A stretch of 42,402 nt of DNA. It comes from Gallionellaceae bacterium (GTDB lineage Bacteria; Pseudomonadota; Gammaproteobacteria; Burkholderiales; Gallionellaceae). Each line of letters opens with the position of its first letter. Position 1 is the first letter of the stretch. The translations under genes and the position numbers were made by a program. The notes below the pieces were generated by a model. That model was not told where the DNA came from and did not search any database. It was given only the letters and a program-made list of their open reading frames with translations. Positions 34,851 through 42,402 of this stretch are shown here, one piece after another. Location: NCBI GenBank assembly GCA_004297065.1, contig SCUU01000123.1, positions 1 to 42,402 of the forward strand. Direction: 5' to 3'.

Positions 34851-36137
34851 TTAACGCTTTTCCATCGGCACGTAATCGCGCTTGGTCTCGCCCATATACA
34901 ACTGGCGCGGGCGTCCGATCTTGTGGTCGGCATCGGCGATCATTTCGTTCCACTGCGACACCCAGCCTATGGTGCGCGCCAGCGCGAAAATCACGGTGAA
35001 CATATTGGTCGGGATGCCGATGGCGCGCAGCACGATGCCGGAATAGAAGTCCACGTTCGGGTACAGCTTGCGCTCGATGAAATACGGGTCGGACAGCGCG
35101 GTTTTTTCCAGTTCCATCGCCAGTTCGAACAGCTTGTTGTTTGCCAGATCGAGTTCCTTGAGCACCTCGTAACAGGTCTGGCGCATCACCGATGCGCGCG
35201 GATCCATGTTCTTGTACACGCGGTGGCCGAAACCCATCAGCTTGTATTTCTTGTCCTTCACACCCTGCACGTAATCTTTCACGCGCGCCACATCGCCGAT
35301 CTCTTCCAGCATCTTCAACGCGGCCTCGTTCGCACCGCCGTGCGCCGGCCCCCACAGCGCCGCGATGCCGGATGCCACGCAAGCAAACGGGTTTGCACCG
35401 CTCGATCCGGCCAGGCGTACCGTGGAGGTCGAGGCATTCTGTTCGTGGTCGGCATGCAGGATGAAAATGCGCTCCAGCGCGCGCACCAGTACCGGATTCG
35501 GCACATAGTCCTCGGCGGGCGTGGCGAACATCATGTACATGAAATTTTCCACATAACTGAATTTGTTTTTGGGATAAACAAAGGGTTCGCCGATGTTGTA
35601 TTTGTGCGTCATCGCGGCGATGGTGGGCACCTTGGCCAACAGCCGGTGCGCCGAAATTTCGCGATGCCCCGAATTATTGATGTCCAGAGAATCGTGATAG
35701 AACGCGGACAACGCGCCGACCACCCCGACCATCACCGCCATCGGGTGCGCGTCGCGGCGGAAGCCGTTGAAAAAGCGCGCCAGCTGGTCATGCACCATGG
35801 TGTGATGCGTGATGAGACTGCGGAACTCTTCTTTCTGCGCGGCATCCGGCAGTTCGCCGTTCAACAGCAAATAGCACACTTCCAGAAAATCCGACTTCTG
35901 CGCCAACTGCTCGATGGGATAGCCCCGGTAGTAAAGCAACCCCGCATCGCCGTCGATGAAAGTGATTTTGGAAGAACAGCTCGCCGTCGAAAAGAACGCG
36001 GGGTCGTAGGTGAACAAACCCAGTTTCGCGAGATTGTGCAAATCAAGCACATCCGGTCCGAGCGTGCCCGACAAAATCGGCAGTTCGATACTGCGCCCGT
36101 CATCCAGCGTCAACGTTGCGATACGTTTACTTTCCAT
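34851..36137 (-). CDS. gltA: Citrate synthase (type II)
   Basis: GltA condenses acetyl-CoA and oxaloacetate into citrate. The 428-residue size is that of hexameric, NADH-regulated type II enzymes. Active-site features are [40 protein letters not shown] (catalytic His) and [20 protein letters not shown]. The start [20 protein letters not shown] at 36137 has GGGAG 7 bases upstream; the longer open frame above it is only a REP. It lies between sdhE and sucA in the same direction. Confidence 0.97.
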   Translation of the reverse strand: MESKRIATLTLDDGRSIELPILSGTLGPDVLDLHNLAKLGLFTYDPAFFSTASCSSKITFIDGDAGLLYYRGYPIEQLAQKSDFLEVCYLLLNGELPDAAQKEEFRSLITHHTMVHDQLARFFNGFRRDAHPMAVMVGVVGALSAFYHDSLDINNSGHREISAHRLLAKVPTIAAMTHKYNIGEPFVYPKNKFSYVENFMYMMFATPAEDYVPNPVLVRALERIFILHADHEQNASTSTVRLAGSSGANPFACVASGIAALWGPAHGGANEAALKMLEEIGDVARVKDYVQGVKDKKYKLMGFGHRVYKNMDPRASVMRQTCYEVLKELDLANNKLFELAMELEKTALSDPYFIERKLYPNVDFYSGIVLRAIGIPTNMFTVIFALARTIGWVSQWNEMIADADHKIGRPRQLYMGETKRDYVPMEKR

Positions 36138-36176
36138 TTTCTTCTCCCTTTTATATACATCCTGCCATACGATCCG

Positions 36177-36248
36177 GTGGGAGCGACCTCCCGGTCGCGA
36201 TAGCACGGCGAATTTTACCGAATCGCGACCGGGAGGTCGCTTCCACAC
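36177..36248. repeat. REP/BIME family B pair between sdhE and gltA
   Basis: GTGGGAGCGACCTCCCGGTC faces ATCGCGACCGGGAGGTCGCT across TAGCACGGCGAATTTTACCG. It lies just after the sdhE stop and ahead of gltA, so it will be in the mRNA if the two genes are co-transcribed, where it could stabilise or attenuate. Confidence 0.85.
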
Positions 36249-36253
36249 GTTTT

Positions 36254-36493
36254 TCAAACCGCCCTGAGTTTCTCCAGCAATTTCTTTTGCCCTTCTTCCG
36301 CCGCTTCCTTCCTGCCTGCAATCATGTCCCACAGCACCGTATCGGGTTTATCCAGCAAGGCGTCGAACGCCGCCCGCTGCGCCTCATCCAGCCCCGCATA
36401 CTGCCGCTCAACAAAACGCCCCAGCACGATATCCAGTTCTAGCAGCCCGCGCCGGCAGCGCCATTTCAAGCGCGCAAGCTCCAGTTCCTTCAT
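36254..36493 (-). CDS. sdhE: FAD assembly factor SdhE
   Basis: SdhE promotes covalent flavinylation of SdhA. The 79-residue protein starts [34 protein letters not shown] is the conserved block with the RGxxE motif that contacts SdhA, and [16 protein letters not shown] is typical of the second half. ATG (36493-36491) overlaps the sdhB stop (ATGA). It belongs to the sdh operon, matching its role. Confidence 0.95.
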   Translation of the reverse strand: MKELELARLKWRCRRGLLELDIVLGRFVERQYAGLDEAQRAAFDALLDKPDTVLWDMIAGRKEAAEEGQKKLLEKLRAV

Positions 36494-37215
36494 ACCATCC
36501 TTTTCACCATCATGTCTTTGATCTTGCCGATGGCCTCCGTCGGGTTCAATTCTTTCGGGCACACGTCCACGCAGTTCATGATGGTGTGGCAACGGAACAG
36601 CCGATACGGGTCTTCCAGATTATCCAGGCGCTCCGCCGTGGCTTGGTCGCGCGTGTCGGCGATGAAACGGTAGGCCTGCAACAGCCCGGCGGGGCCGACG
36701 AACTTGTCCGGGTTCCACCAGAACGACGGGCACGCGGTCGTGCAGCAACCGCACAGGATGCACTCGTACAGACCATCCAACTCTTTGCGCTCTGCCGGCG
36801 ACTGCAAGCGCTCGGTCTCCGGTGGCGGATCGTTGTTCACCAGATACGGTTTGATCGAATGATATTGCTTGAAGAACTGCGACATGTCCACGATCAGATC
36901 GCGGATGACGGGTAGCCCCGGCAGCGGACGTATCTCGATGGGTTGCTTGAGCGAAGACAGCGGCGTAATGCAGGCCAAGCCGTTGCGCCCGTTGATGTTC
37001 ATCGCATCCGAACCGCACACGCCTTCGCGGCAGGATTTGCGGAAGCCGATACTATCGTCCTGCTCGCGCAACAGCATCAGCGCATCCAGCAACATCGCCC
37101 CCTTCGGGGACGAGAACCTCTGCGAGGCATCGCCCGCCTCGAATGAGAGGTCGTAGTCCTGCATGTATGGAGCCGCGTCGGCATCGGGGTTGTAGCGGTA
37201 GATTCTAAATTTCAT
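36490..37215 (-). CDS. sdhB: Succinate dehydrogenase iron-sulfur subunit
   Basis: SdhB carries the three Fe-S clusters that pass electrons from FAD to quinone. The 241-residue protein has [2Fe-2S] cysteines in KSCREGVCGSDAMNINGRNG and GLACITPL, then ECILCGCCTTACPSFWWNPD and CHTIMNCVDVCPKELNPTEA for the [4Fe-4S] and [3Fe-4S] clusters. It starts MKFRIYRYNPDADAAPYMQD. It is separated from sdhA by a 471-base insert holding a GxxExxY gene, where these two genes are usually adjacent. Confidence 0.97.
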   Translation of the reverse strand: MKFRIYRYNPDADAAPYMQDYDLSFEAGDASQRFSSPKGAMLLDALMLLREQDDSIGFRKSCREGVCGSDAMNINGRNGLACITPLSSLKQPIEIRPLPGLPVIRDLIVDMSQFFKQYHSIKPYLVNNDPPPETERLQSPAERKELDGLYECILCGCCTTACPSFWWNPDKFVGPAGLLQAYRFIADTRDQATAERLDNLEDPYRLFRCHTIMNCVDVCPKELNPTEAIGKIKDMMVKRMV

Positions 37216-37235
37216 GATTAAACCCTAACTTCTTT

Positions 37236-37269
37236 TTATCCGCAGATTACGCAGATTGACGCAGATTAA
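37236..37269 (+). repeat. Family E terminal repeat, left of GxxExxY cassette
   Basis: TTATCCGCAGATTACGCAGA continuing to TTGACGCAGATTAA forms three CGCAGATT copies in tandem. It is the inverse of the repeat at 37647-37684. It contains the last codons and stop (37249-37247) of the GxxExxY gene. Confidence 0.8.
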
Positions 37270-37636
37270 CTGCGCAAACCATTCGTTTATGTTCCAGGCT
37301 ACTGCCACCAAAATTGATCAACAAACCTTTTTCTTTGCCGCTGGCCTTCAGGTAATTTAACAACTGCGATTCCTCGCGGGACGCTATCCGATCAAGCGCC
37401 TTTAATTCAACGATGGTCGTTCCGTAACACAGAAAATCCGCCCGATAACCCGTGCTCAAGCGATTCCCTCTATAACAAACCGGCAACTCAACCTCCCGTA
37501 AGTAAGAAATACCAAGATGCTGAAACTCTATTTCCAAAGCATCCTGATACACCGCTTCCAGAAAACCATGCCCAAGCTCCCGATGCACCGTCATTGCCGC
37601 ACCAATGATGGAATATGTCTGTTCGTCCCGTTCCAT
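37247..37636 (-). CDS. GxxExxY family protein inserted in the sdh operon
   Basis: This is a 129-residue protein of the GxxExxY family, predicted PD-(D/E)XK nuclease-like fold. GHGFLEAVYQDALEIEFQHL holds the name-giving GxxExxY motif; GYRADFLCYGTTIVELKALD holds the D and E-x-K residues of the putative nuclease core, followed by ESQLLNYLKASGKEKGLLIN and a final NLRQSA. The start MERDEQTYSIIG at 37636 lacks a strong ribosome site. The gene lies between sdhA and sdhB, bracketed by inverted CGCAGATT repeats, and its final residues are encoded within one repeat. Its function is unknown. Position and brackets suggest that it came as a cassette. Confidence 0.85.
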   Translation of the reverse strand: MERDEQTYSIIGAAMTVHRELGHGFLEAVYQDALEIEFQHLGISYLREVELPVCYRGNRLSTGYRADFLCYGTTIVELKALDRIASREESQLLNYLKASGKEKGLLINFGGSSLEHKRMVCAVNLRQSA

Positions 37637-37646
37637 GTTTTGGTTT

Positions 37647-37684
37647 TTAATCTGCGTCAATCTGCGAAATCTGCGGACAAAGGT
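37647..37684 (-). repeat. Family E terminal repeat, right of GxxExxY cassette
   Basis: TTAATCTGCGTCAATCTGCG continuing AAATCTGCGGACAAAGG is the inverse of 37236-37269 with few changes. It ends 2 bases before the sdhA stop codon. Confidence 0.8.
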
Positions 37685-37686
37685 TT

Positions 37687-39450
37687 TTAGTACACCCGTG
37701 CCTTGAGCGGGAACGATTCCACCGTGAGCGGTTTCAGGCGCACGGGTTTGTAATCGAGACGCTGGCCTTCGCTGTAGAACAGGGAATGCTTCAACCATTT
37801 TTTGTCGTCGCGTTCGGGGAAGTCGTCGCGGGCGTGCGCACCGCGGCTTTCTTCGCGCGCGGCGGCGGCGGTCATGGTGGCTTGTGCGACTTCGATGAGA
37901 TTATCCAGTTCCAACGCTTCGACGCGCGCGGTGTTGAACACCTTGCTTTGATCGGCGATGACGGTGTTCTTCGCGCGCTCGGCGACTTCGCGGATTTTTG
38001 TCACGCCTTCCGCCAGCAAGTCCGGGAAGCGGAACACGCCGCAGTGCGCTTGCATCACATGGCGCATATCCGCTCCGACATCCGCCACGCGCTCACCCTG
38101 CTTTTGATTTTCCAGCCGCGCCAAACGCGCCAGCGGACGGTCTGCCGCATCGGCGGGTAACGGCTTGTGATGCGGGTTGAGTTTCAGGTCTTCGATGATC
38201 TGGCGTCCGGCGGCGCGTCCGAACACGATGAGGTCGAGCAACGAGTTGCAGCCCAGCCGGTTTGCGCCATGCACCGATACGCAGGCGCATTCGCCCACCG
38301 CGTAGAAACCCTGCACCACATCTTCCGGCGCGGTGCGGTGCGGTGCGACAACCTGCCCGTGATAGTTGGTCGGAATGCCGCCCATCATGTAGTGCGCGGT
38401 CGGCACCACGGGGATAGGCGCATGCGCCGGATCGACATGCGCAAACTTGAGCGCGATGTCGCGTATACCCGGCAGACGGTGACGGATCACGTCATCGCCC
38501 AGATGATCCAGCTTGAGCAACACGTGGTCGCCTTTGGGGCCGCAACCGCGTCCCTCTTTGATCTCGGTTGCCATCGCGCGCGCCACCACATCGCGGCTGG
38601 CCAAGTCTTTGGCGTTCGGCGCGTAGCGCGGCATGAAACGTTCGCCGTCCTTGTTCACCAGATAGCCGCCCTCGCCGCGCACGCCCTCGGTAATCAGCAC
38701 GCCCGCGCCGTACACGCCGGTCGGGTGGAACTGGTAGAACTCCATGTCTTCCAGCGGGATGCCCGCGCGCGCCGCCATGCCGAGACCGTCGCCGGTGTTG
38801 ATGTAGGCATTGGTGCTGGCCGCGAAGATGCGCCCCGCGCCGCCGGTGGCGAACAGTGTGGCGCGCGCGTGCAGGATCATCACTTCGGAAGTCTCGATCT
38901 CCATCGCCACCACGCCCAGCACATCGCCGTCTTCGTCGCGGATCAAATCTAGCGCCATCCACTCCACGAAAAAGTTGGTATTGGCCTGCACGTTCTGCTG
39001 GTACAGCGTGTGTAGCAGCGCATGTCCGGTGCGGTCGGCGGCGGCGCAGGCCCTGTCCACCGGCACTTTGCCGTAGTCCTGCATGTGCCCGCCGAACGGG
39101 CGCTGATAAATCTTGCCGTTGTCGAGGCGGTCGAACGGCATACCGAAATGCTCCAGCTCGTACACCACTTCCGGCGCGGCGCGACACATGTACTCGATGG
39201 CATCCTGATCGCCCAGGTAGTCCGAGCCTTTCACGGTGTCGTACATATGCCAGTGCCAGTTGTCTTCCTTGACGTTGCCCAGCGAGGCGGCGATGCCGCC
39301 CTGCGCGGCGACGGTATGCGAGCGCGTCGGAAATACTTTGGACAGCACCGCCACTTTCAACCCCGCCTGCGAAAGCTGCAAAGCGGCGCGCATCCCCGCA
39401 CCGCCCGCGCCGACCACGACCACATCAAACGTGCGCTTGCTTACCGACAT
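37687..39450 (-). CDS. sdhA: Succinate dehydrogenase flavoprotein subunit
   Basis: SdhA oxidises succinate to fumarate with covalently bound FAD. The 587-residue protein starts [20 protein letters not shown] (FAD fold); the flavinylated His is in [40 protein letters not shown] and [10 protein letters not shown] hold substrate residues; [13 protein letters not shown] and [20 protein letters not shown] are standard. ATG (39450-39448) overlaps the sdhD stop by one base. The stop is 2 bases from the right bracket of the GxxExxY cassette. Confidence 0.98.
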   Translation of the reverse strand: MSVSKRTFDVVVVGAGGAGMRAALQLSQAGLKVAVLSKVFPTRSHTVAAQGGIAASLGNVKEDNWHWHMYDTVKGSDYLGDQDAIEYMCRAAPEVVYELEHFGMPFDRLDNGKIYQRPFGGHMQDYGKVPVDRACAAADRTGHALLHTLYQQNVQANTNFFVEWMALDLIRDEDGDVLGVVAMEIETSEVMILHARATLFATGGAGRIFAASTNAYINTGDGLGMAARAGIPLEDMEFYQFHPTGVYGAGVLITEGVRGEGGYLVNKDGERFMPRYAPNAKDLASRDVVARAMATEIKEGRGCGPKGDHVLLKLDHLGDDVIRHRLPGIRDIALKFAHVDPAHAPIPVVPTAHYMMGGIPTNYHGQVVAPHRTAPEDVVQGFYAVGECACVSVHGANRLGCNSLLDLIVFGRAAGRQIIEDLKLNPHHKPLPADAADRPLARLARLENQKQGERVADVGADMRHVMQAHCGVFRFPDLLAEGVTKIREVAERAKNTVIADQSKVFNTARVEALELDNLIEVAQATMTAAAAREESRGAHARDDFPERDDKKWLKHSLFYSEGQRLDYKPVRLKPLTVESFPLKARVY

Positions 39451-39797
39451 CAGAGCCCCCACAAAATTTGTACCGACCAGATCGCATACAGCAACAGCGC
39501 CAGAATGACCGCCACATGAATCAACAAACGGACGCTGGCGGGTTTGACGTAATCCATCACGATGTCGCGCACGCCTATCCATGCGTGATAGAACAAGCTG
39601 AGCAGAAACAGCAAGGCGAAAGAACGCATCACATCATGCGCGAACAGCCCGGTCCATACGTCGTAATCGACGCGGGGCTGCCATAGCAAATACCCGGCAA
39701 CGAACAGGGTAAACAGCGCCATCACCACCGCGGTGACGCGCTGCGCCAGCCAGTCGCGCAAGCCGTAATGCGCGCCCGTCAACACGCGATTCAGCAT
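39450..39797 (-). CDS. sdhD: Succinate dehydrogenase membrane anchor subunit
   Basis: SdhD is a 115-residue anchor with three membrane helices (about 19-40, 55-80, 90-112). [20 protein letters not shown] is the typical N-terminus with the quinone-site region, and [20 protein letters not shown] holds the haem-ligand His and the arginine-aspartate motif. It overlaps sdhC by 7 bases and sdhA by one. Confidence 0.95.
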   Translation of the reverse strand: MLNRVLTGAHYGLRDWLAQRVTAVVMALFTLFVAGYLLWQPRVDYDVWTGLFAHDVMRSFALLFLLSLFYHAWIGVRDIVMDYVKPASVRLLIHVAVILALLLYAIWSVQILWGL

Positions 39798-40165
39798 AAT
39801 TTCACCCCGATCAGAACGGTCAGCAACAGACTTACACCCAAGACCCACTTGCTGCTGGCGCGCGCTTGCGCCAGGCCGGAAGCCAGATGCAGATCGATAG
39901 CCAGGTAACGGATGCCTGCGCAAAAGTGGTGCAGAAACGCCCACAGCAACCCCAGCCACACCAATTTGCCCAACGGGTGCTGCAATATCTCCATGAGCCT
40001 GGTGTAAGTCTCGATGGAACGCAGGCTGTACTGCAACGCCCATAGCAGCGGGGGCAGCGCCAGGAACAGCAAGGCACCGCTGACGCGATGCAGGATAGAA
40101 ACATAACCAGCCAGGGGAAGTTTAATCAGGTGCAGGGCGAGATGCTTTGGGCGTTTTTTGTTCAT
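39791..40165 (-). CDS. sdhC: Succinate dehydrogenase cytochrome b556 subunit
   Basis: SdhC anchors the complex and binds haem b and quinone with SdhD. The 124-residue protein begins MNKKRPKHLALHLIKLPLAG; YVSILHRVSGALLFLALPPL is the signature first helix, and WAFLHHFCAGIRYLAIDLHL holds the haem His. The start is uncertain: ATG 40165 or 40177 (adds MPVT), neither with a clear ribosome site. It is the first gene of sdhCDAB and divergent from a FimV-like gene. Confidence 0.93.
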   Translation of the reverse strand: MNKKRPKHLALHLIKLPLAGYVSILHRVSGALLFLALPPLLWALQYSLRSIETYTRLMEILQHPLGKLVWLGLLWAFLHHFCAGIRYLAIDLHLASGLAQARASSKWVLGVSLLLTVLIGVKLC

Positions 40166-40311
40166 TGTGACCGGCATCGCAAAGTGATGCGCAATCTTAC
40201 ACCTGAAAATTATGCTTTGTGTGCGGGGAATTGTTGGCGGCCGCATTGCGCAAGCCACTGCCCTTATGTAGCATCCGGTCTCCGGCGACAATTCCATCCA
40301 TAAAGCAGCCC

Positions 40312-42288
40312 GTGTCAGAACCGTTTATCCCTTTTTATATATTCATACTCGCGCTTGTTGCCGGTTTGCCCTGCACTGAAAGCCATGCGGTTGGGATAGG
40401 CGAACCGACGTTGCACAGCGGCTTGGGAGAACCGCTACACGCCACAGTAGAACTGCGTCTCGGCCCCGGCGAACAGATCGAAGACAACTGCCTCTCCCTC
40501 GTCGCCGCAGAGGATGCGGGCAGCGGAGCAGATAGCGGCTTTCTGCGCACACTCACGGTAAAGCTGGCGGCCAACAACCGCGCCATCGAAATTCGCTCAA
40601 GAAAAGCTTTTAACGAGCCCTATGCCATGTTTCGCTTGCGCATCGAGTGCCCCGGCCCGGTCAACATCAGCAAGAGCATCACTCTGTTGCCCGAATTGAA
40701 AACAGAACCGGCACCCGCCGCTTTCGCCGCACCGGATCAACCGTCGGAGGCTGCTCCCGCAACTGCCGAAGCCGTTGCGGCACCGTTAAACAAACCCAAA
40801 GTGATCGAAACCAAACTTGGGCCGGAAGTCGCTCCCGCAGAGAAACCGGGCCTGAAAATGTCGGTCGCCGCCCCCGCAAAGCGAGAGGTGCGCAAACGCC
40901 GCTCAACCCGGTTTCGCCTGAAATTGTCCGGCGTTGCGCTCGATATGTCCCGCGTCGGGAAATTGGGCGAGGGGGACAAACAGATTTCGCAGATGCAACA
41001 AAAGTTGCTGGATGAAGACGACCAGACCGCCAAGTTCCTGGCCATGCAACACCAGATCAAACAGATGCGAGACGAGCTGACTGAAATTCGCCTGAAGCTG
41101 GCACAGCTCACCGGCAACCCTTCCGCCGCTCCCGCCCCCGCGGTTGCAGCGATGGCACCCGCCACCCCGCCAAACAAGGCACGCGATAGCCTCATTGCCG
41201 CTGGACTGCTGGTCACATTGGTGTTGACCGTATTTTATTTGCGCGCTCAAACGCGCAGAAAAACACCCGCGATCGGAGAACCGGAGCCGGTGGATACACC
41301 CGGAACCGTCCAATACATCGCCCCCGCTCCCGCACCGGTGACGGCTCTGCCGACAGCCGCAAAAAACACTCCCGCAACACCTGCCCCGGTTGAGCCCCCG
41401 CCCGCCCCCGCCGTTGACCCGGAACAGGAACTCGAAGCCTCGGTGCTGGAAGAAGCCGAACTCTATGCGATTTACGGACATCCCGATAAAGCGGTAAAAG
41501 TATTGAAGGAATACCTGACACAACACGTTGCCAGCGAGAACGCGTGGTTGCTCCTGCTATCCATACATTCATCATGCGGCCTGGCAACCGAATTTGAAAA
41601 TGCCGCACGTGCTTTTAAGCGCCACAATCCGAACAGCGGGTTGTGGGCCACCGTCCAGGCACTCGGCAGAACGCTGGACAAGCATCTTCAACTCTACACG
41701 GACGAAGCGGCACAATCCGAGCCTGCACCCTGGTTGCCTTATCTGTCCAAACGCAAGCATCTCCCGCTGGGCGACATCTTGGTCGAGCTCGGCCACCTTT
41801 CTCCCGAAGACATGCGCAATTGCCTGCAAGATTTCGATCCCAAACTGCATGGACGTTTCGGCAATTATTTGCTGACCAAGCGCATGGTCAGTCACGCCCA
41901 ATTAAATGAGGCGTTATTGGTACAACAGGGCAGCGGGGAAGCCGGCCTGCCGGAGGGCGGGCTGCCGTCGTTGCAACAGGTTGAAAGCCTGTTAAGCGGC
42001 TTTGACCCCGCCAGAGATGGCAGCGTTGAGGACTACCTCATGGCCCACCAGTCCGATGTTGCGGAACGCCTTGAAACATCATTGCCGGAAACGGCAGACA
42101 GTCCCGGCGAGCAAACGGCCAAACTTCCCGCTTATCAGGCTGAAACCGATAAATCTGCCCAGATGGACTTCGTGCCCAATCTGAATTTCCCCCTGCCCGA
42201 AAAACAAAAAATCGCGGACAGCAAACCCGAAAGCCTGCCGATCACACTGGATTTCGAACCTCAACCGGCAACCCGGAAAAACTATTGA
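40312..42288 (+). CDS. FimV-like protein, short form
   Basis: This 658-residue protein has the layout of FimV: signal peptide (SEPFIPFYIFILALVAGLPC, to about 27), a FimV N-terminal domain (GIGEPTLHSGLGEPLHATVE; EPYAMFRLRIECPGPVNISK), an Ala/Pro linker, a coiled coil (residues ~220-265, MQQKLLDEDDQTAKFLAMQH), one membrane helix (LIAAGLLVTLVLTVFYLRAQ, ~295-314) and a cytoplasmic part with a tetratricopeptide-like helix pair (EEAELYAIYGHPDKAVKVLK). No LysM motif is seen. The GTG at 40312 is chosen since it begins a proper signal sequence; a longer frame from 40219 would not. A polar or pilus-related scaffold role is inferred from FimV. Confidence 0.8.
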   Translation: MSEPFIPFYIFILALVAGLPCTESHAVGIGEPTLHSGLGEPLHATVELRLGPGEQIEDNCLSLVAAEDAGSGADSGFLRTLTVKLAANNRAIEIRSRKAFNEPYAMFRLRIECPGPVNISKSITLLPELKTEPAPAAFAAPDQPSEAAPATAEAVAAPLNKPKVIETKLGPEVAPAEKPGLKMSVAAPAKREVRKRRSTRFRLKLSGVALDMSRVGKLGEGDKQISQMQQKLLDEDDQTAKFLAMQHQIKQMRDELTEIRLKLAQLTGNPSAAPAPAVAAMAPATPPNKARDSLIAAGLLVTLVLTVFYLRAQTRRKTPAIGEPEPVDTPGTVQYIAPAPAPVTALPTAAKNTPATPAPVEPPPAPAVDPEQELEASVLEEAELYAIYGHPDKAVKVLKEYLTQHVASENAWLLLLSIHSSCGLATEFENAARAFKRHNPNSGLWATVQALGRTLDKHLQLYTDEAAQSEPAPWLPYLSKRKHLPLGDILVELGHLSPEDMRNCLQDFDPKLHGRFGNYLLTKRMVSHAQLNEALLVQQGSGEAGLPEGGLPSLQQVESLLSGFDPARDGSVEDYLMAHQSDVAERLETSLPETADSPGEQTAKLPAYQAETDKSAQMDFVPNLNFPLPEKQKIADSKPESLPITLDFEPQPATRKNY

Positions 42289-42329
42289 TGTTTCCAAAAT
42301 ACATGACAAAAGTCTGGAATCACGTTACT

Positions 42330-42402
42330 TCCCTCACCCTCAGTCCCTCTCCCAGAGGGAGAGGGATGCAAAGCCCTTCTCCCTCTGGGAGAAGGGTGGG
42401 GA
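42330..42402. repeat. Inverted repeat of the CCCTCTCCC type at the window end
   Basis: CCCTCACCCTCAGTCCCTCT, CCCAGAGGGAGAGGG and CTTCTCCCTCTGGGAGAAGG make two hairpins, with the outer CCCTCACCC facing GGGTGGGG. This is a repeat style frequent in proteobacterial intergenic regions, similar to family D elsewhere in the window. It could act as terminator for the FimV-like gene, but it has no T tract. Confidence 0.65.

Noticed and set aside
32903-34999. A 698-residue plus-strand open frame
   Set aside because: It is antisense to sucA, which has full family motifs along its length.
36138-36332. N-terminal extension of citrate synthase to 493 residues
   Set aside because: The added part is read from a REP pair and lies above a good ribosome site for the standard start at 36137.

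Overview
The window is a stretch of a GC-rich proteobacterial chromosome. Gene content and order (leuA / leuC-lipoprotein-leuD-leuB-asd-fimV-EcfT-like-truA, lptM-lysA divergent from cyaY, sdhCDAB-sdhE-gltA-sucA-sucB, lolCD, tex) point to a betaproteobacterium. I infer something near Nitrosomonadales/Gallionellaceae, but the exact taxon is not shown by the sequence.

Layout. 1-2.2 kb: end of an upstream operon (terminator and a MITE-like repeat), then lolC-lolD for lipoprotein export. 2.6-4.9 kb: tex. 5.0-6.4 kb: a small island with a TIR/deoxyribosyltransferase-like gene cut by an IS110 fragment and an IS200-type element. 6.5-6.9 kb: a histone H1-like Lys/Ala repeat protein. 7.1-9.0 kb: lysA and lptM (minus), cyaY (plus). 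9.1-20.6 kb: branched-chain amino acid and aspartate-family genes with fimV and truA, led by leuA and a divergent Lrp-type regulator. 20.8-25.4 kb: citramalate synthase, an MFS permease and an AcuI-type oxidoreductase, separated by repeats. 25.6-29.8 kb: a periplasmic-binding protein overlapping a Cache-HAMP-PAS-GGDEF-EAL enzyme. 30.0-30.5 kb: a REP-associated tyrosine transposase (RAYT) inside REP arrays. 30.7-40.2 kb: TCA-cycle cluster sdhC-sdhD-sdhA-[GxxExxY gene]-sdhB-sdhE-gltA-sucA-sucB. 40.3-42.3 kb: a second FimV-like protein.

How genes work together. LeuA, LeuCD and LeuB make leucine. CimA feeds the same LeuCD/LeuB enzymes with citramalate, giving a threonine-independent isoleucine route. 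Asd and LysA belong to the aspartate/lysine pathway. The sdh-glt-suc cluster encodes consecutive TCA steps.

The most striking content is the repeat landscape. At least five dispersed repeat families coexist: (A) a ~158-bp MITE-like element with 25-bp terminal inverted repeats; (B) REP/BIME palindromes beginning GTGG, with their likely RAYT; (C) 45-48-nt palindromic units (75 nt in one) with fixed ends and covarying stems; (D) C-rich/G-rich palindromes; (E) CGCAGATT-type inverted repeats, one pair of which brackets a GxxExxY gene inside the sdh operon. Families B, C and D also sit in frame inside conserved enzymes (lysA, an MFS permease, sucB), lengthening the proteins by tens of residues, much as Rickettsia palindromic elements do. 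One MITE copy supplies the stop codon of cimA. This in-frame palindrome system is the best candidate for something undescribed.
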